A stretch of DNA of 64,000 nucleotides from JADHLJ01 sp038146985 (lineage in GTDB: Bacteria; Pseudomonadota; Alphaproteobacteria; Thalassobaculales; Thalassobaculaceae). Location of the stretch: contig JAYQSQ010000014.1 of the NCBI GenBank assembly GCA_038146985.1, positions 62,001 through 126,000 on the forward strand. Direction: 5' to 3'. Shown in pieces: positions 18,377-27,234 of this stretch (position 1 is the stretch's first letter; each line of letters starts with the position of its first letter). Position numbers and translations under genes: made by a program. The notes beneath the pieces were generated by a model. That model saw only the letters and a program-made list of their open reading frames with translations, was not told where the DNA came from and did not search any database.

Positions 18377-18967
18377 ATGAAATTGTCACCCGACCCGACA
18401 CTTCCCTCAATCCACCGGTTCGCGCATAAGGACTTGCTTCCAGGCATCATCATCGAGACCTTCAAAAACATCCCCGAGGCGTGGCCAACCGTGTTTCGAA
18501 GCGCGAAAACCCTGACGCAGGTCGCCGCCCTTCCCTATGTGGTGATCGGCCGGCGCGTGGAAATCCTGCTGGTCACCTCAAGACGGCGCGGCGTCTGGCT
18601 GTTGCCACGGGGATGGCCGATAGAAGGCATGTCCTACACCATGTCCGCCGCGCGCGAAGCCATGGAAGAGGCCGGTCTGGTCGGAGAAATCGGGCGCAGC
18701 GTCCTTGGCGACTATACCTACGAGAAGCGTACCGGCCACGGCTACCGCGTGCCCTGCCGGGTCTTCATCTACCCGCTGCTCGTCACCGAACAGCGTCTCG
18801 ACTGGCCAGAGAAGGCCGAGCGGAAGCAGCGATGGTGCGATGTGGAATCCGCGGCGAGCCTCGTTCGCCAGGAGGAGCTCCACGAGTTTCTCGACGCTCT
18901 TTCGGATGTGCCGGACCTTGTGGGCCGCTTGGCCACCTATCACCAACCCAACCGCCGGGATACCTGA
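18377..18967 (+). CDS. NUDIX hydrolase
   Basis: 196 residues from the ATG at 18377; an upstream extension of 33 codons lacks family similarity. The NUDIX box is present as GWPIEGMSYTMSAAREAMEEAG, with REAMEEAG intact. The first Glu of the canonical G-x5-E is Met here, as in diphosphoinositol-phosphate-hydrolase-like members where this part varies. The core continues with YTYEKRTGHGYRVPCRVFIYPL. It probably hydrolyses a nucleoside or inositol diphosphate derivative. It is 4 bases upstream of the phosphate transporter gene and likely co-transcribed, which would link it to phosphate metabolism. Confidence 0.88.
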   Translation: MKLSPDPTLPSIHRFAHKDLLPGIIIETFKNIPEAWPTVFRSAKTLTQVAALPYVVIGRRVEILLVTSRRRGVWLLPRGWPIEGMSYTMSAAREAMEEAGLVGEIGRSVLGDYTYEKRTGHGYRVPCRVFIYPLLVTEQRLDWPEKAERKQRWCDVESAASLVRQEELHEFLDALSDVPDLVGRLATYHQPNRRDT

Positions 18968-18971
18968 ATAG

Positions 18972-20447
18972 ATGGCGCCATCGAAACCGACCCTCGACAA
19001 GGACCTATCGAAACTCATCCACGTCGAAGCGGCCACCCGTGCCCTTTCCGGCAGGTTCGTTACCCATGGACTGGCGATCCTGTTCCTCGGCGCGGCCGGA
19101 GTTTTGGCGGGGGTCCAGGCTGGCATCGAGGCCAACACGGCGCTGATCATCTTTGCCGCGATCCTCGGCGGCTATATGGCACTCAATATCGGCGCCAACG
19201 ATGTGGCGAACAATGTCGGCCCGGCGGTCGGCTCGCGGGCGATGACGTTGCTGACGGCACTGATCATCGCCGCCATATTCGAGAGCGCCGGCGCCCTGAT
19301 CGCCGGCGGCGACGTCGTCTCGACGATCTCCAAGGGGATCATCGACCCGGCCAAGGTGCCTGACAGCGACATCTTTATCCGGGCGATGATCGCGGCGCTG
19401 ATCTCGGCAGCACTCTGGGTCAATCTCGCCACGATCATCGGCGCGCCGGTATCGACGACCCATGCCGTTGTCGGCGGGGTCATGGGGGGCGGCATCGCGG
19501 CGGTCGGCTTCGCGCTGGTGAATTGGAAGACCATGGGTGCCATTGCCGCCAGCTGGGTGGTCTCACCGCTGCTCGGCGGCGTGATCGCTGCGCTGTTCCT
19601 GTTCTTCATCAAGGCCAACATCATCTACCGCGACGACAAGATCGCGGCGGCGCGCCGCTGGGTTCCCCTGCTGATCGCGATCATGGCTGGCGCTTTCGCC
19701 TGCTATCTCTCCATCAAGGGCCTGAAACAACTCTGGAAACCCAACACCTTTTCGGTCGCCGCGATCGGCGCCTGCTTTTTCGCCGGGACATGGGCGGTCA
19801 TGCACCCGCTGATCAGGCGCCAATCCGAGGGAATGGAGAACCGGAACCGGTCGCTTCGCCAGCTGTTCCGCATTCCGCTGATCTGCTCCGCTGCCCTGTT
19901 GTCCTTTGCCCATGGCGCAAACGACGTGGCGAACGCGATCGGACCGCTGGCCGCGATCCTGCACAGCGCCCAGTATCATGACATCGCCGCCAAGGTCGCG
20001 GTTCCCGCCTGGATCATGGTGATTGGCGCTTTCGGCATCAGCCTCGGGCTGTTCCTCTACGGTCCCAAGCTGGTGCGCATGGTCGGCGATCAGATCACCA
20101 AGATGAACCCGATGCGGGCCTATTGCGTCGCCCTGTCGGCGGCCATCACGGTGATCGTCGCGTCCTGGCTCGGCCTGCCGGTAAGCTCCACCCATATCGC
20201 GGTCGGCGCGGTGTTCGGCGTCGGCTTCTTCCGCGAGTACTACACCTCGCGCAGCCTCAGACGGATCGGCATGGTCAACCGGTCGGGAAATCTCTATCCG
20301 GTTCCCAAGGGGCCGGAGGAGATCCGCCAGCGCAAGCTGGTCCGGCGCTCGCATTTCCTGACCATCGTGGCGGCGTGGGTGATCACGGTCCCGGCGGCGG
20401 CGGTTCTCGCGGCGGTCATCTTCCATACGCTAACCTTGATCAAATAG
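18972..20447 (+). CDS. Inorganic phosphate transporter, PiT family
   Basis: 491-residue inner-membrane protein with about 10-12 hydrophobic segments. The duplicated PiT signature is clear: GANDVANNVGPAVGSRAMT in the N-terminal half and GANDVANAIGPLA in the C-terminal half. Each is followed by a second conserved repeat (GAPVSTTHAVVGGVMGGG and GLPVSSTHIAVGAVFGVGF). These low-affinity carriers take up metal-phosphate with protons or sodium. The gene starts 4 bases after the NUDIX stop. Confidence 0.95.
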   Translation: MAPSKPTLDKDLSKLIHVEAATRALSGRFVTHGLAILFLGAAGVLAGVQAGIEANTALIIFAAILGGYMALNIGANDVANNVGPAVGSRAMTLLTALIIAAIFESAGALIAGGDVVSTISKGIIDPAKVPDSDIFIRAMIAALISAALWVNLATIIGAPVSTTHAVVGGVMGGGIAAVGFALVNWKTMGAIAASWVVSPLLGGVIAALFLFFIKANIIYRDDKIAAARRWVPLLIAIMAGAFACYLSIKGLKQLWKPNTFSVAAIGACFFAGTWAVMHPLIRRQSEGMENRNRSLRQLFRIPLICSAALLSFAHGANDVANAIGPLAAILHSAQYHDIAAKVAVPAWIMVIGAFGISLGLFLYGPKLVRMVGDQITKMNPMRAYCVALSAAITVIVASWLGLPVSSTHIAVGAVFGVGFFREYYTSRSLRRIGMVNRSGNLYPVPKGPEEIRQRKLVRRSHFLTIVAAWVITVPAAAVLAAVIFHTLTLIK

Positions 20448-20544
20448 ACGCCGCTCCCGCGCTGCCTCTTCCGGTCGCCGGCTTTTGGCCATATGGTGCG
20501 GCCCTTCGCGGCCACCGGCGCCGCGCCAAGCAGAGGATGGGACG

Positions 20545-21711
20545 ATGTCAACGCTCGCCGACCGGATGAATCATCTGGGGACCGAAACCGCCTTCGAGGT
20601 TCTGGCCCGGGCCAATCAGCTCGCCGCGCAGGGCCGCGACATCATCAATCTCGGGATCGGTCAGCCCGACTTCAAAACCCCGGCGCATATCGTCGAGGCG
20701 GCGGTGAAGGCGCTCAAGGACGGGCACCACGGCTACACCCCCGCCAACGGCATCCCACAGCTTCGTGAGGCCGTCGCGGCGGACCTGCACCGCCGGCTCG
20801 GGGCCGAGGTTGATCCGGGCAATATCCTGATCGTGCCGGGCGGCAAGGTGACGATGTTCCTGGCGATGATGCTGTACGGCGAGCCGGGCACGGAGATTCT
20901 CTACCCAAATCCGGGCTTTCCGATCTATGAGTCCGCAATCCGGTTTTCCGGCGCCAAGGCGGTGCCGATTCCGCTCTTGGAGAGCAACGGTTTCGCCTTC
21001 TCCGCCGAGGACGTGCTCTCGAAAATCAACGCCCGTACCCGGCTGATCATTCTGAACAGCCCCGCCAATCCGACCGGAGGCGTGGTGCCCAAGGCTGAGG
21101 TCGACAAGCTGGTCGCCGGTCTCGCGAAATGGCCCGATGTCGCGGTGATGAGCGACGAGATCTACGGCCAGATGCTCTATGACGGACGCGAGCATGTCAG
21201 CCTGCTGAACTATCCGGAGATCAGGGACCGGCTGATCATTCTCGACGGCTGGTCCAAGACCTATGCGATGACCGGCTGGCGGCTCGGCTACAGCGTCTGG
21301 CCAAAGGACGTTGTCGGGCATGCCGAGAAGCTGTGCGTCAACGTCCATTCCTGCGTCAACGCTTCTGCGCAATTCGCCGGAATCGCAGCGCTCGAAGGGC
21401 CCCAGGACGAACCGGCGGCGATGGTCAAGGCATTCGATGAACGCCGCCGCGTGATCGTGCCCGAGCTGAACCAGATTGCCGGTTTCACCTGCATCGAGCC
21501 GGGCGGCGCCTTCTACGCCTTTCCGAACATTTCCGGCACCGGCATGAGCTCAAGCGACCTCCAGAAGAAGCTTCTCGAGGAGGCCGGAGTGGCGGTGATT
21601 TCCGGTACCAGTTTCGGAGCGCACGGCGAGGGGTATCTTCGGTTCTCCTATGCCAATTCCACCGAGAATATCCGCAAGGCGCTTGGGCGGATCAGAGAGT
21701 GCCTTGCCTAG
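20545..21711 (+). CDS. Class I PLP-dependent aminotransferase (aspartate aminotransferase-like)
   Basis: 388 residues from ATG 20545, preceded by AGAGGATGGGACG. An earlier in-frame start 60 bases upstream has no ribosome site. The motifs are INLGIGQPDF, the PLP contact NSPANPTGG, SDEIYGQM and the Schiff-base Lys in DGWSKTYAMTGWRLGY (about residue 236). The C-terminal GGAFYAFPN and LRFSYANS bind the substrate carboxylate. It is a different subgroup from the aminotransferase at 17085. A terminator follows, and glnB is next. Confidence 0.92.
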   Translation: MSTLADRMNHLGTETAFEVLARANQLAAQGRDIINLGIGQPDFKTPAHIVEAAVKALKDGHHGYTPANGIPQLREAVAADLHRRLGAEVDPGNILIVPGGKVTMFLAMMLYGEPGTEILYPNPGFPIYESAIRFSGAKAVPIPLLESNGFAFSAEDVLSKINARTRLIILNSPANPTGGVVPKAEVDKLVAGLAKWPDVAVMSDEIYGQMLYDGREHVSLLNYPEIRDRLIILDGWSKTYAMTGWRLGYSVWPKDVVGHAEKLCVNVHSCVNASAQFAGIAALEGPQDEPAAMVKAFDERRRVIVPELNQIAGFTCIEPGGAFYAFPNISGTGMSSSDLQKKLLEEAGVAVISGTSFGAHGEGYLRFSYANSTENIRKALGRIRECLA

Positions 21712-21738
21712 AGAAGCGACAAATACGTTGATCATTTC

Positions 21739-21759
21739 ATAGGCAAGTGCCTATTTTTT
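21739..21759 (+). terminator. Rho-independent terminator after the aminotransferase
   Basis: Hairpin with stem ATAGGC/GCCTAT and loop AAGT, followed directly by six T, 28 bases after the aminotransferase stop codon. Confidence 0.75.
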
Positions 21760-21835
21760 ACGCGCCGCTAGAGCCATGGCATGCTTTCGGATCTCTAGTT
21801 TATTGATTCGAAAGGATATTATTCCGCCTAGGCTT

Positions 21836-21850
21836 TGGCACGGCATATGC
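21836..21850 (+). promoter_or_regulatory. Sigma-54 (RpoN) promoter of glnB-glnA
   Basis: TGGCACGGCATATGC matches the -24/-12 consensus: GG at 21837-21838 and GC at 21849-21850, exactly 12 bases apart. It lies about 50 bases before the glnB start. Sigma-54/NtrC control of glnBA is established in related alphaproteobacteria. Confidence 0.8.
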
Positions 21851-21900
21851 TATCTATGCGCGTCCGCTCGGGACGCCAACATTTCACGATCGGCAAGCAC

Positions 21901-22239
21901 ATGAAGAAAGTCGAAGCAATCATCAAGCCGTTCAAGCTTGATGAGGTGAAGGAAGGCCTTCACGAAGTCGGAATTCAAGGGATCACCGTGACCGAAGCCA
22001 AGGGCTTTGGTCGGCAAAAGGGCCATACCGAGCTGTATCGCGGCGCGGAATACGTGGTCGATTTTCTGCCCAAGGTGAAGATCGAGGTGGTCATGGAAGA
22101 CAACCAGGTCGAGCGTGCGGTCGAGGCGATCCAACAGGCCGCCCATACCGGACGGATCGGCGACGGAAAAATCTTCGTTTCCACCGTGGAGGAAGTCATC
22201 CGTATACGCACCGGAGAAACCGGCGCCGAAGCCCTGTAA
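21901..22239 (+). CDS. glnB: Nitrogen regulatory protein P-II
   Basis: 112-residue trimeric signal protein, the family's standard length. It begins MKKVEAIIKPFKLDEVKE and carries the T-loop with uridylylation site Y51 (RGAEYVVDF) and the ATP-binding block GRIGDGKIFV. A longer frame starting at 21835 would run through the promoter and is not used. It senses 2-oxoglutarate, ATP/ADP and, through GlnD uridylylation, glutamine. Directly upstream of glnA (104 bases) and behind a sigma-54 promoter. Confidence 0.96.
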   Translation: MKKVEAIIKPFKLDEVKEGLHEVGIQGITVTEAKGFGRQKGHTELYRGAEYVVDFLPKVKIEVVMEDNQVERAVEAIQQAAHTGRIGDGKIFVSTVEEVIRIRTGETGAEAL

Positions 22240-22343
22240 CGCGAAAGACGGACGAGAACCGGACCGGCACGCTGAACTTTCGAGCCGATCCTGGAACCAA
22301 ACCACCAACGATAAACAGCACACATCAGTCAGGAAGGAAGACA

Positions 22344-23751
22344 ATGTCCGACGCCAGTTCAATCATGGAGATGATTAAGGAGCACGATATCCGCTACGTC
22401 GATCTCCGCTTCACCGACCCACGCGGCAAGATGCAGCATCTGACCCAGGCGGTCAGCACGGTGGACGAGGATTCACTGGTCGAGGGCTTTATGTTCGACG
22501 GCTCCTCGATCGCCGGTTGGAAGGCGATCAACGAGTCCGATATGTTGTTGATGCCGGACCTGTCCCGCGCGACGGTCGATCCGTTCTTCGCGCAGTCGAC
22601 GCTGATCCTGTTCTGCGACGTGCTGGAGCCGTCCACCGGCCAGCCATACAACCGCGACCCGCGCTCCACCGCCAAGGCAGCCGTGAACTACATGGCGAGC
22701 CTCGGGATCGGCGACACCGTGTTCTTCGGCCCGGAGGCCGAGTTCTTCGTGTTCGACGACGTCAAGTACGATGTCAGCATGAACCGCGGCTACTACGAGG
22801 TCGACAGCACCGAGGGCCCCTACAACACGGCTCGTCACTACGAGGAAGGCAATCCGGGCCACCGCCCCGGCGTCAAGGGCGGCTATTTCCCGGTGCCGCC
22901 GGTGGATTCCGAGCAGGATCTGCGCGGCGAGATGCTTTCCGTCATGGAAGAGATGGGTGTCGATGTCGAAAAGCATCACCATGAGGTCGCCCCGTCCCAG
23001 CACGAACTCGGCATGAAATTCGGCACCCTGGTCAAGACCGCTGACGACATGCAGATCTACAAGTACGTCGTCCATCAGGTCGCCGCGTCCTACGGTAAGA
23101 CCGCAACCTTCATGCCGAAGCCGATCGCCGGCGACAACGGCTCAGGCATGCATTGCCATCAGTCGATCTGGAAGGACGGACAGCCCATGTTCGCGGGCTC
23201 CGGCTATGCCGACCTGTCGGACATGTGCCTCTACTATATCGGCGGCATCATGAAGCACGCCCGCGCGATCAACGCCTTTCACCAACTCGATCACCAACAG
23301 CTACAAGCGGCTGGTGCCGGGCTTCGAGGCGCCGGTTCTGCTGGCCTATTCCTCGCGTAACCGGTCGGCTTCCTGCCGTATCCCCTACGTGAACAGCCCG
23401 AAGGGCAAACGCGTCGAGGTCCGCTTCCCGGACGCGGCCAGCAACCCGTATCTCGCCTTCTCGGCGATGCTGATGTCGGCCTTGACGGCATCCAGAACCG
23501 CATCCATCCGGGCGACCGATGGACAAGATCTGTACGATCTGCCGCCAGAAGAGTTGAAGGACATCCCGACGGTGTGCGGCTCGCTCCGCGAGGCGCTGGA
23601 AAATCTCGACAAGGATCGTGCGTTCCTGACCGCTGGCGGCGTGTTCGACGACGACCAGATCGACGCCTATATCGAGCTCAAGATGGAAGAGGTGCTGGCC
23701 TTCGAAATGGCGCCGCATCCGATCGAGTTCAAAATGTACTACTCGGTCTGA
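22344..23751 (+). pseudogene. glnA: Glutamine synthetase type I, with one frameshift
   Basis: GS makes glutamine from glutamate, ammonia and ATP. The first part (to about 23275) has MFDGSSIAGWKAINESD, FGPEAEFFVFDDV and NGSGMHCHQSIWKDG. The frame then shifts. After removing one T from the TTT at 23277-23279 the protein continues KRLVPGFEAPVLLAYSSRNRS to the stop at 23751, giving a normal length of 468 residues. The adenylylation Tyr is present in DLYDLPPEE. The ribosome site AGGAAGG precedes the ATG. An uncorrected T-run error is the simplest explanation, since GS is a key enzyme and both halves are fully conserved. Confidence 0.93.
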
Positions 23752-23777
23752 TCACGCGTCAGACATCCCAATAAAGG

Positions 23778-23810
23778 CGGGCCGCTCCGATCGTCGGGGC
23801 GGCCCGTTTT
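23778..23810 (+). terminator. Rho-independent terminator of glnA
   Basis: Stem CGGGCCGC/GCGGCCCG with a 13-base loop, followed by TTTT, starting 27 bases after the glnA stop. Confidence 0.85.
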
Positions 23811-23836
23811 GCATTGCGAAGCACTTTGGGAACGCG

Positions 23837-25126
23837 ATGCCGCGAGGACGGTTGATTTTCCGACGGCACGAAGGTTCCCTCATCGGCGCAATCAACGGAG
23901 CGCCCGAGCGATGCCGCTTTTCGAACAAAGTTGCCTACCGACAGGTATTGGCGCTCAACCCTGCTCATCCCTCCGCCTGGCGCCACCTTGGCATCGCGGT
24001 TCAGGAGCTGTCGGACAACACAGCCGCCGAGAGCTGTCACCGGCGTGCTCTCACGATCCGCCCGGATGATGCGGAGACCCACCGTCAGCTTTCCAACTTG
24101 AAACATTACCAGGCCGACGATCCGCATTTGACGGTCCTGCGCGCGCTCCTGTCCGATGCCAGGGCCAATCTCGACGACCAGGCGCGCCTGCATTTCGCCT
24201 TGGGCAAGGCGCATGACGACTTCGGCGATCTCGATACGGCTTTCGAGCACTTCAGGCGCGGCAACGCCGCCCGCAAGACTTCTCTCGGATACAGGATCGA
24301 CCAGCATCGAGCTCTGGCTGCGCGGATCAGGCAAGCCTACACCGAGGCACCGCCTGCCCTGGCACCATCGGGCAAAGACTTGGTGCGGCCGATCTTCGTT
24401 GTCGGAATGCCCCGGTCGGGCACCACCCTCATTGAGCAAATTTTGGCGAGCCACCCGCAGGTCCATGGCGCGGGAGAACTTGATGATCTGTCCCGCCTCG
24501 CCTTCCGGCACCTGCCAGACGGCACGAACGCGAGTTATTCGAGGGCGGATCTCTCGGCGATCCGGGAGGCGTACCTTGCCGAGGCGAGCCTCCTGGCGTC
24601 TGGAAAACCGGTCCTCGCGGACAAGATGCCCACGAACTTCCTCTGGATCGGCGTAGTCCGAACGGCATTTCCGGAGGCCCGGATCGTCAACCTCGTCCGC
24701 GACCCGCGGGCCGTCGCCTGGTCGCTCTACCGCCACTACTTCCCGGCCCGGGCTCATGGCTATGCCTACGACCTCGACGATATCGCCGAATTTCACGCAC
24801 TTTATCGAGATCTCATGAATTTCTGGTCCGAGCTTTATCCCGGAAGCATTCTCGACCTTCACTACGAAACCTTCGTCGAAGAGGCCGAAACCGGCACCAG
24901 GGGGCTCCTTGAGTACTGCGGCCTTTCATGGAATGCGCAATGCCTGGAGTTTCATCGCTCCGGGCGCCCGGTCAAAACCGCCAGCGCCGGCCAGGTTCGC
25001 CAGGGGATACAGCGCGGAAGTTCCGATGCCTGGCGCCGCTATCAGCAACAGATTCTCACCGTCCTCGACGGGCGCGACCCTCTGGGATTCGGCGATCAGC
25101 CGGACGCGGCAAGTTCCCGTTCATAG
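23837..25126 (+). CDS. TPR-repeat sulfotransferase
   Basis: About 429 residues. TPR-like helices (about 30-145, for example VLALNPAHPSAWRHLGIAVQELSD) are followed by a sulfotransferase domain. The 5'-phosphosulfate loop is FVVGMPRSGTTLIEQIL (about 190-206), and the 3'-phosphate block is VNLVRDPRAVAWSLYRHYF. It should transfer sulfate from PAPS to an unknown acceptor, possibly a protein or surface glycan. The N-terminal 25 residues look unlike the family and overlap the glnA terminator region. The real start may be internal, or upstream sequence may have been lost. The 3' end overlaps the convergent threonine-synthase-like gene by 31 bases. Confidence 0.85.
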   Translation: MPRGRLIFRRHEGSLIGAINGAPERCRFSNKVAYRQVLALNPAHPSAWRHLGIAVQELSDNTAAESCHRRALTIRPDDAETHRQLSNLKHYQADDPHLTVLRALLSDARANLDDQARLHFALGKAHDDFGDLDTAFEHFRRGNAARKTSLGYRIDQHRALAARIRQAYTEAPPALAPSGKDLVRPIFVVGMPRSGTTLIEQILASHPQVHGAGELDDLSRLAFRHLPDGTNASYSRADLSAIREAYLAEASLLASGKPVLADKMPTNFLWIGVVRTAFPEARIVNLVRDPRAVAWSLYRHYFPARAHGYAYDLDDIAEFHALYRDLMNFWSELYPGSILDLHYETFVEEAETGTRGLLEYCGLSWNAQCLEFHRSGRPVKTASAGQVRQGIQRGSSDAWRRYQQQILTVLDGRDPLGFGDQPDAASSRS

Positions 25127-26238
25127 AAGCCCGTCGCCTTTAGACCCCCGCCCGTCAGGATGACGGCGCTGACGTCCCCAAGCGCGATGTCGCCGCGACG
25201 GATCAACCCGTCGAAAGCGGCGGCGGCGGTGGCGCTGGTCGGCTCGGCGAATAAGCCGCCGCGCGCAAGATCACGGGCAGCGGCGCGGATGCCGTCTTCC
25301 GGGATCGCGATCGTCCCGCCATTCGACCGGCGGATCGCCGCCAGCAGCGCTTTCATACGCAGCGGTTTCTTGATGGCCGTGCCTTCCGCGATGGTCGGGG
25401 CGAACTCAGTCTCGACCTGCCCCTCCGCCCCGGCCCGGAACGCCGCGTCGATCGGAGCGCAATTCGCGGGTTGAGCCACGAAAAGACGCGGCAACCGATC
25501 GATTTCACCCGCCGCCAGAAGCTCCCGAAACGCCAGATCGCAGCCCAGCACGTTGCTGCCAGCCCCCGTCGGGATGATGATATTGTCCGGCGCCTTGAAG
25601 CCGAGATCCTCCCAAAGCTCGTAGCCGAGGGTCTTGGTGCCCTGCAGAAAGAAAGGGTGCCAATTGTGGCTGGCGTAGAAGACCCGCTCGGACATCTCGA
25701 GAGCCGCCGCTTCGGTCGCTTCCCGCGGTCCCGGGATCAGATGCATTTCGGCGCCATAGGCCCTGATCTGAGCAATCTTGGCGGGTGACGTACTTTCTGG
25801 GGCGAGGATATGCACCCGCATCCCTGCCGCCGCTCCATAGGCGGCAACCGCGGCGCCGCCGTTGCCGGAACTGTCCTCCGCAATCTCACGCACCCCCTGT
25901 TGCCGCAACAGAGAGATCATCACCGAGGCCCCCCGGTCCTTGAACGATCCGGACGGGGCGAACCATTCGAGCTTGAACAGTGCCTCATGGCCGCGGAAGT
26001 TGCGCCTGACCAGGGGCGTGCACCCCTCTCCCAAGCTGACCGGCGCCGTCAGGGCGACCGGAAATGCCGCGCGGTAGCGCCAGAGCGACCGGGCCGTCCG
26101 GTCGATCCGGTCGCGGGTGATCCCCGGCAATGCCGATACCGCCAACGAGGTTCGGTTGTCGGAACACCAGCGCGGCGCGTCGATCGGGTAGGTATCGCCG
26201 CCCACCTCGTCGACGAGAGAAACCGGCTCGCTCACCAC
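25096..26238 (-). CDS. Threonine synthase-like PLP enzyme
   Basis: 380-residue fold-type II PLP enzyme. Motifs are GEGCTPLV, the Schiff-base Lys in SGSFKDRG (about residue 99), SSGNGGAAVAAYGAAAGM (phosphate loop region), and the C-terminal ILTGGGLKAT. This resembles threonine synthase, which converts O-phosphohomoserine to threonine, but also related lyases. The N-terminus (YPIDAPRWCSDN) is characteristic of a subgroup found outside thr operons. hom lies 20 kb away, so assignment to threonine synthesis is uncertain. Its start overlaps the end of the next gene (26232) by 7 bases. Confidence 0.8.
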   Translation of the reverse strand: MVSEPVSLVDEVGGDTYPIDAPRWCSDNRTSLAVSALPGITRDRIDRTARSLWRYRAAFPVALTAPVSLGEGCTPLVRRNFRGHEALFKLEWFAPSGSFKDRGASVMISLLRQQGVREIAEDSSGNGGAAVAAYGAAAGMRVHILAPESTSPAKIAQIRAYGAEMHLIPGPREATEAAALEMSERVFYASHNWHPFFLQGTKTLGYELWEDLGFKAPDNIIIPTGAGSNVLGCDLAFRELLAAGEIDRLPRLFVAQPANCAPIDAAFRAGAEGQVETEFAPTIAEGTAIKKPLRMKALLAAIRRSNGGTIAIPEDGIRAAARDLARGGLFAEPTSATAAAAFDGLIRRGDIALGDVSAVILTGGGLKATGFYERELAASG

Positions 26239-26648
26239 GGCACCTTGACTTTCAGCACCTCACCCCCCGCGCCGTGCTTCAGATCCGTCGCCCGGATAGT
26301 CACTTCCACGATGTTTTCGGGTATCGATACCTGACCGAGAATCCGCGTAAAGGGCTGCTCGTTCTCGTGTGGGTGCAGCAACACCCGGGTTCCGAGGACG
26401 GTCCCGTCCGGCGCGACCACCTCCCAGGCATTGGCATAGTGATGCCAGCCCTGGTCGTCGTGCCGCACGGTGACCTTGAAGCGGAAGGTGCCATCGGAAT
26501 CGCGGACCGCTTCCGCGCCGACCACATCGGCCTTGCCCGCGATAGCCGTCCCCGGCAGGCCTATGGCGGCGGCCAGCATCAATCCGGCCGCCATCCGGAC
26601 AAGGCCGCGCCGTCTGCCCGGCCTTGCAGCACTCATGGTCGCAATCAT
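26232..26648 (-). CDS. Exported small conserved protein of unknown function
   Basis: 138 residues with an N-terminal signal peptide (basic start, hydrophobic VRMAAGLMLAAAIGLPGTAIA, cleavage about residue 37). The mature domain is beta-rich with DDQGWHHYANAWEVV, LHPHENEQPFTR and DLKHGAGG. The His-rich conserved spots hint at metal binding but prove nothing. I recognise it as a recurrent alphaproteobacterial periplasmic type without assigned function. An internal ATG at 26636 is an alternative start. It is probably co-transcribed with the downstream threonine-synthase-like gene (7-base overlap). Confidence 0.75.
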   Translation of the reverse strand: MIATMSAARPGRRRGLVRMAAGLMLAAAIGLPGTAIAGKADVVGAEAVRDSDGTFRFKVTVRHDDQGWHHYANAWEVVAPDGTVLGTRVLLHPHENEQPFTRILGQVSIPENIVEVTIRATDLKHGAGGEVLKVKVPW

Positions 26649-26698
26649 AACCTCACTCCTCGAACCAGCCGCCCATCTAAAGGCGGGTCCTGATTTCT

Positions 26699-27097
26699 CT
26701 ATCGGCCTTCGTCCACCGGCCGTGGCCGTCCCTGAGCATCAATGGCAACGAAGGTGAAGAGCCCCTCGGTAACCAGCACCCGTTCCTCGCGATAGACTCC
26801 GGCCGCGACGGCCCAAGCCTCGATCTTGTAGGCAAGCGACGTCCGCCCAATCCGCTCCAGCGATGCATAGCAGCAGAGAATATCGCCGATCCGCACCGGC
26901 TTATGGAACGTCATCGCATCGACGGCGACGGTCGCCACGCGGCCGTTGGCCCGTTGGCCGGCGGCGGTTCCTCCGGCGATGTCCATCTGGCTCAGCACCC
27001 AGCCGCCGAAGATATCACCGTTCGGGTTCGCGTCGGCCGGCATCGCGACGGTCCGCACCTGCAGGTCACCTTTCGGCTGCCGATCCGGTTCGGCCAT
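26699..27097 (-). CDS. Acyl-CoA thioesterase, hot-dog fold (YciA-like)
   Basis: 132 residues from ATG 27097; longer upstream starts would run into the parE promoter region. Motifs are RTVAMPADANPNGDIFGGWVLSQMD with the catalytic Asp, and the substrate block DAMTFHKPVRIGDIL, typical of the YciA/BACH group that hydrolyses acyl-CoA to free acid and CoA. Divergent from parE, 137 bases apart. Confidence 0.9.
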   Translation of the reverse strand: MAEPDRQPKGDLQVRTVAMPADANPNGDIFGGWVLSQMDIAGGTAAGQRANGRVATVAVDAMTFHKPVRIGDILCCYASLERIGRTSLAYKIEAWAVAAGVYREERVLVTEGLFTFVAIDAQGRPRPVDEGR

Positions 27098-27142
27098 TGC
27101 CTCGATCCTCGTCAAGTTGCCTCTCGCATTTGGTACAGGACA

Positions 27143-27154
27143 CAATATATTGTA
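27143..27154. promoter_or_regulatory. 12-bp perfect palindrome between thioesterase and parE
   Basis: ACAATATATTGT is a perfect dyad in the middle of the divergent intergenic region, and the flanks add GGACA...TGTCC around it. It could be an operator or a pair of overlapping -10 elements. Confidence 0.35.
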
Positions 27155-27234
27155 ATGTCCATCGGCAAGGCACACAGCATCGGCGGAAATGCCGGGCCAG
27201 CCAAGCACTAGTCTAACACCGGAAACACGACGGC

